Shown: in pieces, positions 1-7,714 of the stretch | How the letters are laid out: each line of letters starts with the position of its first letter | How positions within the stretch are numbered: position 1 is the first letter of the stretch | Origin: Proteobacteria bacterium UBA7420 | Lineage (GTDB): Bacteria; Pseudomonadota; Gammaproteobacteria; Magnimaribacterales; D2472 | Assembly: GCA_002469975.1 (NCBI GenBank) | Contig: DKMG01000052.1 | Location: 1 to 21,882 of the forward strand | DNA: 21,882 nt | Direction: 5' to 3' | Notes under the pieces: generated by a model | What the model was told of the DNA's origin: nothing | The model's database searches: none | The model's input: only the letters and a program-made list of their open reading frames with translations | Program-made: the position numbers and the translations under genes

Positions 1-690
1 AGAAATGCTGAGGAGTACCGCAATCAATGGCAAGAGGCAGCAGAAGATCTTAATTTATTGGTCATTGTCCCTGAGTTTAGCGAAAAGAATTTTCCTCAAG
101 TTTGGGGATTTAATTACGGGAATATTAAAACAGAAGATTTGGTACCCATCCCAGAAAGCCTTCAAGCATTCTCGGCAATTGAGCCTATGGCTGAGGAAGC
201 CATTAAAAAATTTAAATTAAAATCAGATCACTGGGGCATTTATGGGCATGGCGCAGGGGCACATTTTGTTCATCGATACGCTTTGCATCGACCTGACGCT
301 TCATACACTCTTGCTATTGCAGCCAATCTTGGATGGTACTTATCCATGACTGATCAAGCATGGCCTTTTGGGCTCAGAGACTCTGGCATTGATGATATGC
401 AATTAAAACAAGCATTTAGCAAGTATTTTTTGTTGATGCTAGGAAGAGCTGATACCTCAACTCAACCCAATACCCCTTATGTGGCAGAACATTTTGATAT
501 TATTAAATTGCAAGGTGAGCACAGACTGGCGCGAGGCAGGAACTTTTTTAAATCAGCCGTTGCCAAATCAAAAGAATTAGATGAATTTTTTAAATGGGGC
601 ATGGTCGAAGTCCCCACCACCAAGGGACATAGCAACACTGAGCAAATGGTGCCCTACGCTGCTGAAATGTTCTATGCGAGGCTAAGATAA
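1..690 (+). CDS. alpha/beta-hydrolase-like protein, 5' end cut by window edge
   Basis: The frame is open from base 1 to a TAA at 688-690, so the N-terminus lies outside the window; 229 residues are visible. An early segment (LNLLVIVPEFSE) fits a core strand of an alpha/beta hydrolase, and GIYGHGAGAHFVHRYAL fits the nucleophile-elbow strand-turn-helix. A late GHSNTEQM segment could supply the histidine. The overall look is of esterase or PHB-depolymerase-like hydrolases, where the elbow normally reads GHSAG. Here the Ser codon position is GGC (Gly), so a classical serine hydrolase activity is doubtful. The stop overlaps the start of the next gene (TAATG), indicating translational coupling with the transporter. 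Family placement is moderately sure; the substrate is unknown. Confidence 0.7.
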   Translation, partial: RNAEEYRNQWQEAAEDLNLLVIVPEFSEKNFPQVWGFNYGNIKTEDLVPIPESLQAFSAIEPMAEEAIKKFKLKSDHWGIYGHGAGAHFVHRYALHRPDASYTLAIAANLGWYLSMTDQAWPFGLRDSGIDDMQLKQAFSKYFLLMLGRADTSTQPNTPYVAEHFDIIKLQGEHRLARGRNFFKSAVAKSKELDEFFKWGMVEVPTTKGHSNTEQMVPYAAEMFYARLR

Positions 691-2126
691 TGCAAGCATA
701 CAAAAAACGAGGTTTTTGGATTGGTCTAGGCGTCTTTTTGTTCGTGATGCTGACCCCAAGCCCCGAATCGCTCTCACCTGTGGGTTGGGCAGTTGCAGCC
801 GTGACTTTATTAATGGCAATTTGGTGGGCAACCGAGGCTGTTCCAGTGGCTGTTACCGCCCTCTTGCCGCTTGCCTTATTCCCATTGCTACAGGTTACAG
901 ATTTTAAAACTGCAGCTCTGCCCTATGCCAATCCTAATATTTACTTATTTATGGGTGGTTTTATCTTAGCGCTAGGAATTGAATCATCGGGATTGCATAA
1001 ACGCCTTGCGCTCAAAATGCTAATTGCCATAGGCAATAGTGGAGCCAAGCTTGTTGGGGGATTTATGTTGGTCTCTGCGCTCATTAGTATGTGGGTGATG
1101 AATACCTCAACCACCTTAATGCTGCTTCCAATAGGCTTGGCAGTATGCGCCAGTGTTGCCGAGACCATTCCTAATTTTTCAGCCAAAGAGCGTAAGAATT
1201 TTGAAACCTCATTGTTGCTGGGCATAGCTTATGCGGCCTCTATTGGAGGGATGTCTACGTTGGTCGGGACAGCTCCCAATATTATATTTGTAGGCTTTAT
1301 GCAAGAAACCTACGGGATTGAAATTTCGTTTATTGACTGGATGAAACTGGGAGTGCCTATTGCATCGATCATGCTAGTTGCCTCATGGTTTGTCATTACA
1401 AGGTTTGTCTACCCAGTTAATTTTGTGGCCAGCATGGAGACCAAGCTTCAACTTGGACATATGTTGACTGACCTGGGCCCACTCGGAAGAGATGAAAAAA
1501 AAGTTCTGATTATCTTTTCTCTCGCTGCTGGAGCCTGGATGTTTAGAACCCTCCTTGATAACTTTGTTCCTTTGTCTGGCTTAACTGATGCAGGCATTGC
1601 TATCTTAGCTGCCCTCAGTTTTTTCTTTATCCCCTCAGAAAATAATAAAACTGATTTGCTGACCTGGGATCAAGCAAACAAGCTTCCCTGGGGATTGTTG
1701 GTCTTGTTTGGTGGCGGCTTATCATTGGCTTCCTCTATTGGAGCATCCGGCCTAGGAAATTGGATCGGTCAAGGCTTAACCGTTCTAGAAAGCGTCCCAC
1801 CCATTGTATTGATCTTGGCGGTGGCAACTTTAATTATTTTCTTAACAGAGATCACTTCAAATGTTGCAACCACTTCAACATTCCTTCCGGTTGTGGGGGC
1901 TGTGGCAGTAGCTCTAGGCATTGCGCCTGTTGCTCTTACAATCCCTGTGGTTCTTGCTGCAAGTTGCGCGTTTATGCTACCCGTTGCCACGCCACCAAAT
2001 GCCATTGTCTTTGGTTCAGGAAAACTCACCATTCCCGATATGATGAAAGCAGGTTTTGCTTTAAATATTATTGGAATTTTCTTAGTCACAATCTTTGCGT
2101 TTTATCTTGCGCCAATGATCTTTTAA
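690..2126 (+). CDS. DASS/SLC13-family sodium:anion (dicarboxylate-type) symporter
   Basis: A 478-aa polytopic inner-membrane protein. The hydrophobic profile and motifs fit the divalent anion:Na+ symporter family: WWATEAVP near residue 45, MWVMNTSTTLMLLP near 134-147 (first SNT-type substrate/sodium motif), GTAPNIIFVG near 193-202, TEITSNVATTSTFLPV in the C-terminal half (second SNT-type motif), and ATPPNAIVFGSG near the end. Characterised members import C4-dicarboxylates, citrate or sulfate with Na+. Both SNT motifs are altered here (MNT and SNV), so the substrate cannot be named. The ATG at 690 overlaps the previous stop by one base, and the next gene starts about 11 nt after this stop. Operonic context with gamma-glutamyltranspeptidase would suit uptake of glutamate-like or dicarboxylate products, but that is inference. 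Confidence 0.88.
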   Translation: MQAYKKRGFWIGLGVFLFVMLTPSPESLSPVGWAVAAVTLLMAIWWATEAVPVAVTALLPLALFPLLQVTDFKTAALPYANPNIYLFMGGFILALGIESSGLHKRLALKMLIAIGNSGAKLVGGFMLVSALISMWVMNTSTTLMLLPIGLAVCASVAETIPNFSAKERKNFETSLLLGIAYAASIGGMSTLVGTAPNIIFVGFMQETYGIEISFIDWMKLGVPIASIMLVASWFVITRFVYPVNFVASMETKLQLGHMLTDLGPLGRDEKKVLIIFSLAAGAWMFRTLLDNFVPLSGLTDAGIAILAALSFFFIPSENNKTDLLTWDQANKLPWGLLVLFGGGLSLASSIGASGLGNWIGQGLTVLESVPPIVLILAVATLIIFLTEITSNVATTSTFLPVVGAVAVALGIAPVALTIPVVLAASCAFMLPVATPPNAIVFGSGKLTIPDMMKAGFALNIIGIFLVTIFAFYLAPMIF

Positions 2127-2137
2127 GCATGCTCAAT

Positions 2138-3835
2138 ATGAAAAAATTATTTTTAATTTTACTCTTCCTCTCAATCAATTCTGCTGCTCAGGTCAGCTAC
2201 ATCGACTACCTCTCACCTTTTCATCCGACCATCGGGCAATCAGGGATGGTTGTATCTCAGAACCAAGCCTCATCAGATATCGGCATTCAAGTTTTAGATA
2301 TGGGTGGGAATGCTGTAGATGCTGCTGTTGCTGTTGGGTTTTCATTGGCCATCACTTTACCTAGAGCCGGGAACCTAGGTGGTGGAGGTTTTATGCTTGT
2401 CTACCTTCAAGAGGAACAAAAAACCATTGCAGTTGATTTTAGGACTGCAGCACCGAAAGGTATTTTGCAGGATGATTTTTTATTTTTAAAAAATAATTAT
2501 GACCAAAGACGCTTTGGGTATAAAGCTTCTGGGGTTCCAGGCACAGTTGCTGGATTAATTGAAACTCACACTAAATATGGAAAACTGCCTCTGAGAAAAA
2601 TATTAAAACCAGTCATTGACCAAGCAAGGCGAGGCATCAAGGTGAGCTATGACTTAAGCCAAGCCATTGGCAGTGCAAACCAAATCAATCTTGACCCTGA
2701 GTCTTCTGATATTTACCTTGAAGATGGCAGCCCTCTCATAGAGCACTCTTTGATGACCCGTAAGCATCTTGCTTGGACGATCAATGAGATAGCTAATAAG
2801 GGCCAGCAAGCTTTTTACGAAGGCGCTATTGCCAAGAAGATTATTCAAGCCATGGAAAAAAATGGTGGTTATATGTCTGCTCAAGATCTCAAAGACTATA
2901 AGCCTAGATTCTCAACGCCCATTCAAACAAGTTACAGGGGATTCACGGTGCTAGCCCACCCTCCTCCAGCTGGCGGAGCGGCTGTGGTACTAGAGTCATT
3001 AAATATTTTAGAGAATTTTTTATTAGAAGGCATGGGCCCTAATTCTGGAGAATTTTTACATCTATTCGCCGAAGCTCTGCAAAGAGGCCACATGGATAGA
3101 TCAAGGTTTATGGGGGATCCAGAATTTTATGACGTTCCAATTCAAAAAATTATTTCAAAAAGACGGGCCAAAACTCTGGCCCAAGGAATTGATAAAGCAA
3201 GCGTCACGCCTCCTGAAAATTTGAATCCAGATTCCTTATTTAAAGAGGGCGAAAATACGACCCATTATTCGATTATAGATAAAGATGGAAATGCCGTATC
3301 TAACACTTATACCCTGGGGTATTCTTTTGGCTCTGGGGTTACTATTCCAGGAACAGGGATTTTACTAGACAACCAAATGAATAATTTTGCTTACCAATAT
3401 GGTGAAGAAGGAGTGATCAATAGATCGGCCAGTGAAGGCAATCGATTTGAGCCCGGCAAGAGGCCTATGAGCACCATGACGCCAGTTATGGTATTCGATC
3501 ATAATAATGCCTTAAATCTAATCACAGGCTCTCCTGGAGGCTCTTTAATACCTGCTGCTGTCCTGCGAGTGATCACGGGTATTATAGATTTTAACCTGAA
3601 TCTTGGAGAGGCAACTATGCTGCCAAGGGTTCACAAGGATTGGCCATACAAATCTCTAAGGTTAGAGAAAAATATTAGCTCTGATACAGCGCAAATCTTA
3701 GCCGACTTAGGTCATGAGCTTGAGGTATCTAAAACTATGGGCTCCACTCAAAGCATCCTCGTATCGCCTCAGGGCCGAGAAGGTTATGCAGATCTAAGAA
3801 GGCCTAATGCTGGAGTGGCGATTCAAGTTGATTAA
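2138..3835 (+). CDS. ggt: gamma-glutamyltranspeptidase precursor
   Basis: Hydrolyses or transfers the gamma-glutamyl group of glutathione and similar compounds in the periplasm. The protein is about 565 aa from ATG 2138 (E. coli Ggt is about 580). An N-terminal signal peptide MKKLFLILLFLSINSAA is followed by a full Ggt proenzyme. FRTAAP supplies the glutamate-binding Arg, and NTTHYSIIDKDGNAVS contains the autocleavage and catalytic Thr at about residue 374. ILLDNQMNNF, RPMSTMTP and TGSPGGS complete the active site. Family members self-cleave before the Thr into large and small subunits. The frame is open well upstream, overlapping the transporter gene in another frame, but the signal peptide fixes the start at 2138 or 2129 (MLNMKK); neither has a good Shine-Dalgarno. 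Its close spacing to both neighbours implies an operon. Confidence 0.95.
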   Translation: MKKLFLILLFLSINSAAQVSYIDYLSPFHPTIGQSGMVVSQNQASSDIGIQVLDMGGNAVDAAVAVGFSLAITLPRAGNLGGGGFMLVYLQEEQKTIAVDFRTAAPKGILQDDFLFLKNNYDQRRFGYKASGVPGTVAGLIETHTKYGKLPLRKILKPVIDQARRGIKVSYDLSQAIGSANQINLDPESSDIYLEDGSPLIEHSLMTRKHLAWTINEIANKGQQAFYEGAIAKKIIQAMEKNGGYMSAQDLKDYKPRFSTPIQTSYRGFTVLAHPPPAGGAAVVLESLNILENFLLEGMGPNSGEFLHLFAEALQRGHMDRSRFMGDPEFYDVPIQKIISKRRAKTLAQGIDKASVTPPENLNPDSLFKEGENTTHYSIIDKDGNAVSNTYTLGYSFGSGVTIPGTGILLDNQMNNFAYQYGEEGVINRSASEGNRFEPGKRPMSTMTPVMVFDHNNALNLITGSPGGSLIPAAVLRVITGIIDFNLNLGEATMLPRVHKDWPYKSLRLEKNISSDTAQILADLGHELEVSKTMGSTQSILVSPQGREGYADLRRPNAGVAIQVD

Positions 3836-4382
3836 GGCTTTAGCATTTATTCATAAAAAAAACTCGCTGTCTCAAGAGAGCTTTCAAAGTTATTATGAAA
3901 AACAGCATGCCCCTCTGGCCAAATCATTACTCACCTTTGAATCATATGAAAGGAACTATGTTGAATCATGTATGTATGACTCAGATCATAAGCTTGGCTC
4001 AATTAGTATTTTTAAGTATGCATCTGAAAAATCACTGAGCATATTGGCTGAGCAAATGGCTTCTACCCCAGGAGATATTCTAAGAAAAGATGAGTTAAAT
4101 TTTATGGCTGTCTCATTAAACTTTTATGTTTTTACTGATTCCATTGAAGATTCTAAAAAGGACTTTAAACGTAAGATTTTTTATATAGCTAGAGAGAAAA
4201 ATGAACTTAGCGCACTTGATGGTATGGCAGGCATTCAAAAAATCTCAGATAACCTGATTAAGCATCATCAAGAAATAGTTGGTATTCCTGAATATGGGGT
4301 GAGCAGAGACTTCTCACTGGGAGACCTTGAAAGAGTAGCCAATGACCTTCCAGATTTAATTCTAACCAGCGCCTTTAATTAG
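3807..4382 (+). CDS. EthD-like (dimeric alpha-beta barrel) protein
   Basis: 191 aa. The N-terminal third (LIKALAFIHKKNSLSQESF, then SYYEKQHAPLAKSLL and a strand ending in ERNYV) matches the EthD pattern: a beta strand, a helix with Y-Y/E-x-x-H-A-P-L-A, then a strand. EthD-fold proteins are small ferredoxin-like barrels with roles in oxidative degradation, and many have no known activity. From about residue 120 a second strand-like stretch (KIFYIAREK) and VGIPEYGVSRDF may form a second barrel half; this part I do not recognise. ATG 3807 has an AGAAGG element just upstream and lies 29 nt inside ggt; a TTG at 3828 (LIKAL) is the alternative start. Its stop is 8 nt inside the end of convergent gltX. 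Function in the operon is unknown. Confidence 0.65.
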   Translation: MLEWRFKLIKALAFIHKKNSLSQESFQSYYEKQHAPLAKSLLTFESYERNYVESCMYDSDHKLGSISIFKYASEKSLSILAEQMASTPGDILRKDELNFMAVSLNFYVFTDSIEDSKKDFKRKIFYIAREKNELSALDGMAGIQKISDNLIKHHQEIVGIPEYGVSRDFSLGDLERVANDLPDLILTSAFN

Positions 4383-5775
4383 AGATTTCCTCTATATATT
4401 TTATCGCATTTGAGATCCTTAGATTTGATTCTTCTTTACCAAAAAGACAGAGAGTTAAACCCAAGGATGGTGAGTTGGTAGAACCAGTCATTGCAATTCT
4501 AATAGGCTGGTTTACTTTGGGGGTAGGTAAATTTAATGCGGCCTGAGCGCTAGCTAAAGCCTCGTCAATAGACCTCTCATCCCATACCTCAAGACCTTGT
4601 AATTTTCTCTGAATATACTCTAGAGAAGATTTTGATCCTATAAGGAATTTCTGAACTGCTTTTTCGTTGTAAGCATCGATATCAAAAAAATATGGTTTTA
4701 AATCTAAAGCAATGCCAGCTAAAGTGGGTTTGCTAGTTCTCATGGCCTCTATAATTTCATTGCTGTTCTCTTTAGCAGCAACATCAATTCCGTTATCTAA
4801 CAGAAAAGGGAGAAGTTGTAATGTGAAATCTTTAAATGATAAAGCAGCCAGATGATTGGTGTTAATCCAGTCTAACTTTGCGGGGTCAAAGATTGCTCCC
4901 GCTTTTTGCACTTCCTGGATTCTAAAATCAGTGATCAAGTCTGTCAGGTAGAAAATCTCTTTATCGCCTTTTGACCAACCTAAACGAGCTAACATGTTAA
5001 TCATTGAAGATTGAAGGTAGCCTTGATCAAAATAATCTTGAAGACTAGTCACAGCATTCCTTTTAGATAATCTTTTTTTATCTTGCCCCAGAACCATTGG
5101 TAAGTGAGCATACTCAAGAGATGGAAAGCCTAAAGCTTGCTGAATATGTATTTGTCTGGGAGTGTTACTGAGGTGATCTTCACCTCTGATAACAGTGGTT
5201 ACACCCTGGTCATGATCGTCTATCACATTGCATAAATGATAGGTCGGAGCTCCATCGCTTCTCACTAAAATTAGATCATCTAATTCTGAATTTTGAAATA
5301 CCACCTCTCCTCTCACCAAGTCATGAAAAATTATCTCTCCCTCTTGAGGAGTTTTTAACCTTAAAACTGTTTGATCACTGTGAGTTAAATTTAAATTCCT
5401 GCACCGACCATCATATTGAGGTTTAGCACCATTGGCTTGTTGAGCTGACCTCATTTCCTCTAAACGCTCTTTACTACAATTGCAGAAGTATGCATTGCCA
5501 GAATCAATAATGGTGGTAATGGCTTGCTGGTAAAGATCGGCTCTTTCTGACTGCCTCACTGGCGGTTCGTCTGGGATGATCCCCATATCTGCTAACCCTT
5601 TAAGAATATTATCTTCAAATTCGCGAGTGGATCGTTCGGCGTCTGTATCCTCAATCCGAATTAAAAACTTACCTTTTTGTTGTTTTGAATATACAAAATT
5701 AAATAGTGCTGTTCTGACGCCACCTATATGAAGTGTGCCGGTAGGACTGGGTGCAAATCTTGTGACTTTTGTCAT
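4375..5775 (-). CDS. gltX: glutamyl-tRNA synthetase
   Basis: Charges tRNA-Glu with glutamate in the cytoplasm. 466 aa from ATG 5775, close to the usual 460-500. Class I signatures: FAPSPTGTLHIGG (HIGH box) at the N-terminus and KRLSKRNAV (KMSKS box) in mid-protein. A zinc-type insert carries CNC and YDGRC. E. coli GltX has Arg-His after the last Cys; here it is Arg-Asn, so the ligand set is C, C, Y, C without that His. A start 12 nt upstream (5787, MESVMTK) is possible, but 5775 gives a 4-nt ATGA overlap with the dnaQ stop, matching the rnhA/dnaQ joint, and a Glu-RS-like N-terminus. It is the last gene of the rnhA-dnaQ-gltX unit. Its stop overlaps the convergent EthD-like gene by 8 nt. Confidence 0.96.
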   Translation of the reverse strand: MTKVTRFAPSPTGTLHIGGVRTALFNFVYSKQQKGKFLIRIEDTDAERSTREFEDNILKGLADMGIIPDEPPVRQSERADLYQQAITTIIDSGNAYFCNCSKERLEEMRSAQQANGAKPQYDGRCRNLNLTHSDQTVLRLKTPQEGEIIFHDLVRGEVVFQNSELDDLILVRSDGAPTYHLCNVIDDHDQGVTTVIRGEDHLSNTPRQIHIQQALGFPSLEYAHLPMVLGQDKKRLSKRNAVTSLQDYFDQGYLQSSMINMLARLGWSKGDKEIFYLTDLITDFRIQEVQKAGAIFDPAKLDWINTNHLAALSFKDFTLQLLPFLLDNGIDVAAKENSNEIIEAMRTSKPTLAGIALDLKPYFFDIDAYNEKAVQKFLIGSKSSLEYIQRKLQGLEVWDERSIDEALASAQAALNLPTPKVNQPIRIAMTGSTNSPSLGLTLCLFGKEESNLRISNAIKYIEEISN

Positions 5776-6488
5776 AACTGATTCCATAGTGTTGTGAGGT
5801 TATTATCTTTTTCAATGTCTTGGAGTCTGTTTTCATGTGAGGCCGCTTCCTCATCAGAGACAGAGACCTGTGTGATTGGAAAATTATTAAAATCAATAGC
5901 CTGTCTCAAGCTCTGGTCTTTTGCTGACTGAGCCTGTTCCGATGACATGAAATCAAATTTGCTTTGACCGCCTGTGAGGTGAATAAAGACATCCGCTAAA
6001 ATATTTGCGTCCAATAATGCTCCATGGAAACTTCTATCGTAGCCTCCTATTTCAAATCTATTAGACAAAGCATCTAAAGAATTTCTTTGACCTGGAAACT
6101 TACTTCTAGCTAATAATAGGGTATCTTCAATTTCGCAGATTTCTTCAAGAGCAGGATATTGGGACGATGCTCTTTTTAACTCGCTATTTAAAAACCCCAA
6201 ATCAAATGCTGCATTGTGAATAATTAAAATGCTACCTTGCACAAACTCTAGAAAGCTTTCAGCTATGTCAGAAAAAAGAGGTTCGTTTTGGACTTTTTCA
6301 TTTGAGATGCCATGAACTTTTTGGGCCTCTTCATCAATAGCACGCTCAGGGTTTAAATAGGTATGGAAATGCTGATCTGTTCTCTTGCGATCCTCAAGCA
6401 ATACAGCGCCAATCTCAATGATGCGATGGCCCTGACTCACTTCTAACCCAGTGGTCTCCGTGTCTAAGACAATTAATTTTTTAATCAT
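5772..6488 (-). CDS. dnaQ: DNA polymerase III epsilon subunit (3'-5' proofreading exonuclease)
   Basis: Proofreading subunit of the replicative polymerase core. 238 aa, near the 243 of E. coli. All DEDDh metal/catalytic residues are present: D9 and E11 in VLDTETTG, D96 in HNAAFDLGF, and H155 and D160 in FHGALLDANILADVF. Right after it, QSKFDF (residues 175-180) sits where E. coli DnaQ has the beta-clamp-binding hexapeptide QTSMAF, so the clamp contact looks conserved. The C-terminal tail (DEEAASHENRLQDIE) resembles the polymerase-alpha-binding tail of gammaproteobacterial epsilon. The start overlaps the rnhA stop by 4 nt (ATGA) and the stop overlaps the gltX start by 4 nt, so all three are probably cotranslated. 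Confidence 0.97.
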   Translation of the reverse strand: MIKKLIVLDTETTGLEVSQGHRIIEIGAVLLEDRKRTDQHFHTYLNPERAIDEEAQKVHGISNEKVQNEPLFSDIAESFLEFVQGSILIIHNAAFDLGFLNSELKRASSQYPALEEICEIEDTLLLARSKFPGQRNSLDALSNRFEIGGYDRSFHGALLDANILADVFIHLTGGQSKFDFMSSEQAQSAKDQSLRQAIDFNNFPITQVSVSDEEAASHENRLQDIEKDNNLTTLWNQL

Positions 6489-6919
6489 AAGATCGAATCT
6501 ATTCCTTTGTTTGCCAGAAGATCTGCCATTTCATTGCCCTCATCACCTGAGTGACCCTTAACCCAGTGCCATTGTACTTGATGAAAATTTATTAACTCAT
6601 CTAATTGTTGCCACAACTCTTTATTTTTTACATCTTTTTTAGCAGCTGTTCGCCAATTATTTTTTTTCCAGTTATGGATCCATTGAGTGATTCCATCCAT
6701 GACATATTTTGAATCAGTGAAGAGATCTATGGCGCATGGTTCTTTCAGGGCTATCAAGCCCTCAATTGCTGCAGACAACTCCATTTGATTGTTTGTAGTA
6801 TCAGGCTTACCACCAAAAATTTCTTTAGAAGCTCCTTCGTAAGTAATATACGCACCCCATCCCCCAGGACCGGGATTTCCTCTGCATGCTCCATCTGTAT
6901 ACATTATTACTTGTTTCAT
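6485..6919 (-). CDS. rnhA: ribonuclease HI
   Basis: Degrades the RNA strand of RNA:DNA hybrids in the cytoplasm. 144 aa (E. coli 155). Catalytic residues are all visible: D9 (MYTDGACRGNPGPGG), E47 (NNQMELSAA), D69 (FTDSKYV) and D133 (NEMADLLAN), plus H123 in WVKGHSGDEGNE. The tryptophan/lysine-rich stretch around residues 80-96 is the basic handle that grips the hybrid, so this is a bacterial type with the handle retained. First gene of the minus-strand rnhA-dnaQ-gltX unit. No Shine-Dalgarno is visible before ATG 6919, and the divergent gloB start is only 24 bp away. The rnhA-dnaQ pairing is common in gammaproteobacteria. Confidence 0.97.
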   Translation of the reverse strand: MKQVIMYTDGACRGNPGPGGWGAYITYEGASKEIFGGKPDTTNNQMELSAAIEGLIALKEPCAIDLFTDSKYVMDGITQWIHNWKKNNWRTAAKKDVKNKELWQQLDELINFHQVQWHWVKGHSGDEGNEMADLLANKGIDSIL

Positions 6920-6943
6920 GGGTTAAAATATCTCACTACTATT
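6920..6943. promoter_or_regulatory. 24-bp divergent start region of rnhA and gloB
   Basis: Only 24 bp separate the two start codons. For gloB a TAAAAT (6924-6929) could be a -10 element, giving a leader of only about 8 nt. For rnhA the minus strand offers a TATTTT-like -10 in the same bases. Neither start has a Shine-Dalgarno. Any -35 elements must lie inside the opposite gene. Assignments are tentative. Confidence 0.35.
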
Positions 6944-7714
6944 ATGAATATCCAATCTATTAAAGCCTTTAATGATAATTATATTTGGTTAATTAGCACT
7001 AATGAAGGCAATCTTGTCATTGACCCTGGTGAATCTGAACCAGTTAGAGATTATATGCTCCAAAAGCAACTTCAATTAACAGATATTTTAATCACTCATC
7101 ATCACTATGATCATGTTGGAGGCATTCTAGATCTCAGAGAAGATATTAATGGAAGGATATTCGGTCCAAACAATTCACAAATTGAAGGGTTAGATGTTAG
7201 TGTGACGGAAGGGGAAACAATTCAGTCGTGTGGAATAGATTTTCAAATTCTTGAAATTCCAGGCCATACCCTTGATCACATTGCATATTTTGCAGCTGAT
7301 ACCTCTCAACCCAGACTGTTTTGTGGGGATACTCTGTTCTCTGCAGGTTGTGGAAGAGTCTTTGAGGGTACTGCTCAGCAAATGTATGCGTCACTAGAAA
7401 AATTAAAGGTCTTACCAAGCAACACCTTGGTGTACTGTGCCCATGAATATACTCTAGCCAATTTAAAATTTGCGCAAGTGGTCGAGCCACAGAACCTTCA
7501 AATCTCAGCACACATTGAGGTTTGTGAGCAACAAAGAAATAATGATTTACCAACCCTTCCCAATACCCTGGAAGCAGAAAAGAAGATTAATCCATTTTTA
7601 AGATGTGCTGAAGTGGAGCTTAGAGAATCTCTAGTAAATCAAATGAACAATGCATTGACTGCAAGCGATGTTGAGGTATTTCAATACTTGAGAGCATGGA
7701 AAGATTCTTTTTAA
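6944..7714 (+). CDS. gloB: hydroxyacylglutathione hydrolase (glyoxalase II)
   Basis: Converts S-lactoylglutathione to lactate and glutathione, the second step of methylglyoxal detoxification. 256 aa from ATG 6944. The frame is open further upstream into antisense rnhA, but MNIQSIKAFNDNYIWL is the standard glyoxalase II N-terminus, so the longer start is wrong. Metallo-beta-lactamase fold with the full binuclear metal set: H52, H54, D56, H57 (THHHYDHVGG), H108 (PGHTLDH), D129 (CGDTLFSAGCGR) and H167 (CAHEYT). A C-terminal NPFLR segment matches the substrate-binding region. No Shine-Dalgarno is seen. The last 19 nt overlap mltD, a gloB-mltD neighbourhood also known in pseudomonads. The presence of gloB implies a glutathione-using cell, consistent with ggt nearby. 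Confidence 0.97.
   Translation: MNIQSIKAFNDNYIWLISTNEGNLVIDPGESEPVRDYMLQKQLQLTDILITHHHYDHVGGILDLREDINGRIFGPNNSQIEGLDVSVTEGETIQSCGIDFQILEIPGHTLDHIAYFAADTSQPRLFCGDTLFSAGCGRVFEGTAQQMYASLEKLKVLPSNTLVYCAHEYTLANLKFAQVVEPQNLQISAHIEVCEQQRNNDLPTLPNTLEAEKKINPFLRCAEVELRESLVNQMNNALTASDVEVFQYLRAWKDSF

Noticed and set aside
1760..2137. Possible long N-terminal extension of gamma-glutamyltranspeptidase
   Set aside because: The frame is open but it is low-complexity, cysteine-rich out-of-frame translation of the transporter gene; a proper signal peptide begins at 2138.
5776..5787. Upstream ATG of gltX (adds MESV)
   Set aside because: ATG 5775 gives an ATGA overlap identical in style to the rnhA/dnaQ joint and a normal GltX N-terminus, though the longer start is not excluded.
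6785..6943. Possible longer glyoxalase II start inside rnhA
   Set aside because: It would be antisense to rnhA coding sequence and lacks family similarity; the standard N-terminus begins at 6944.
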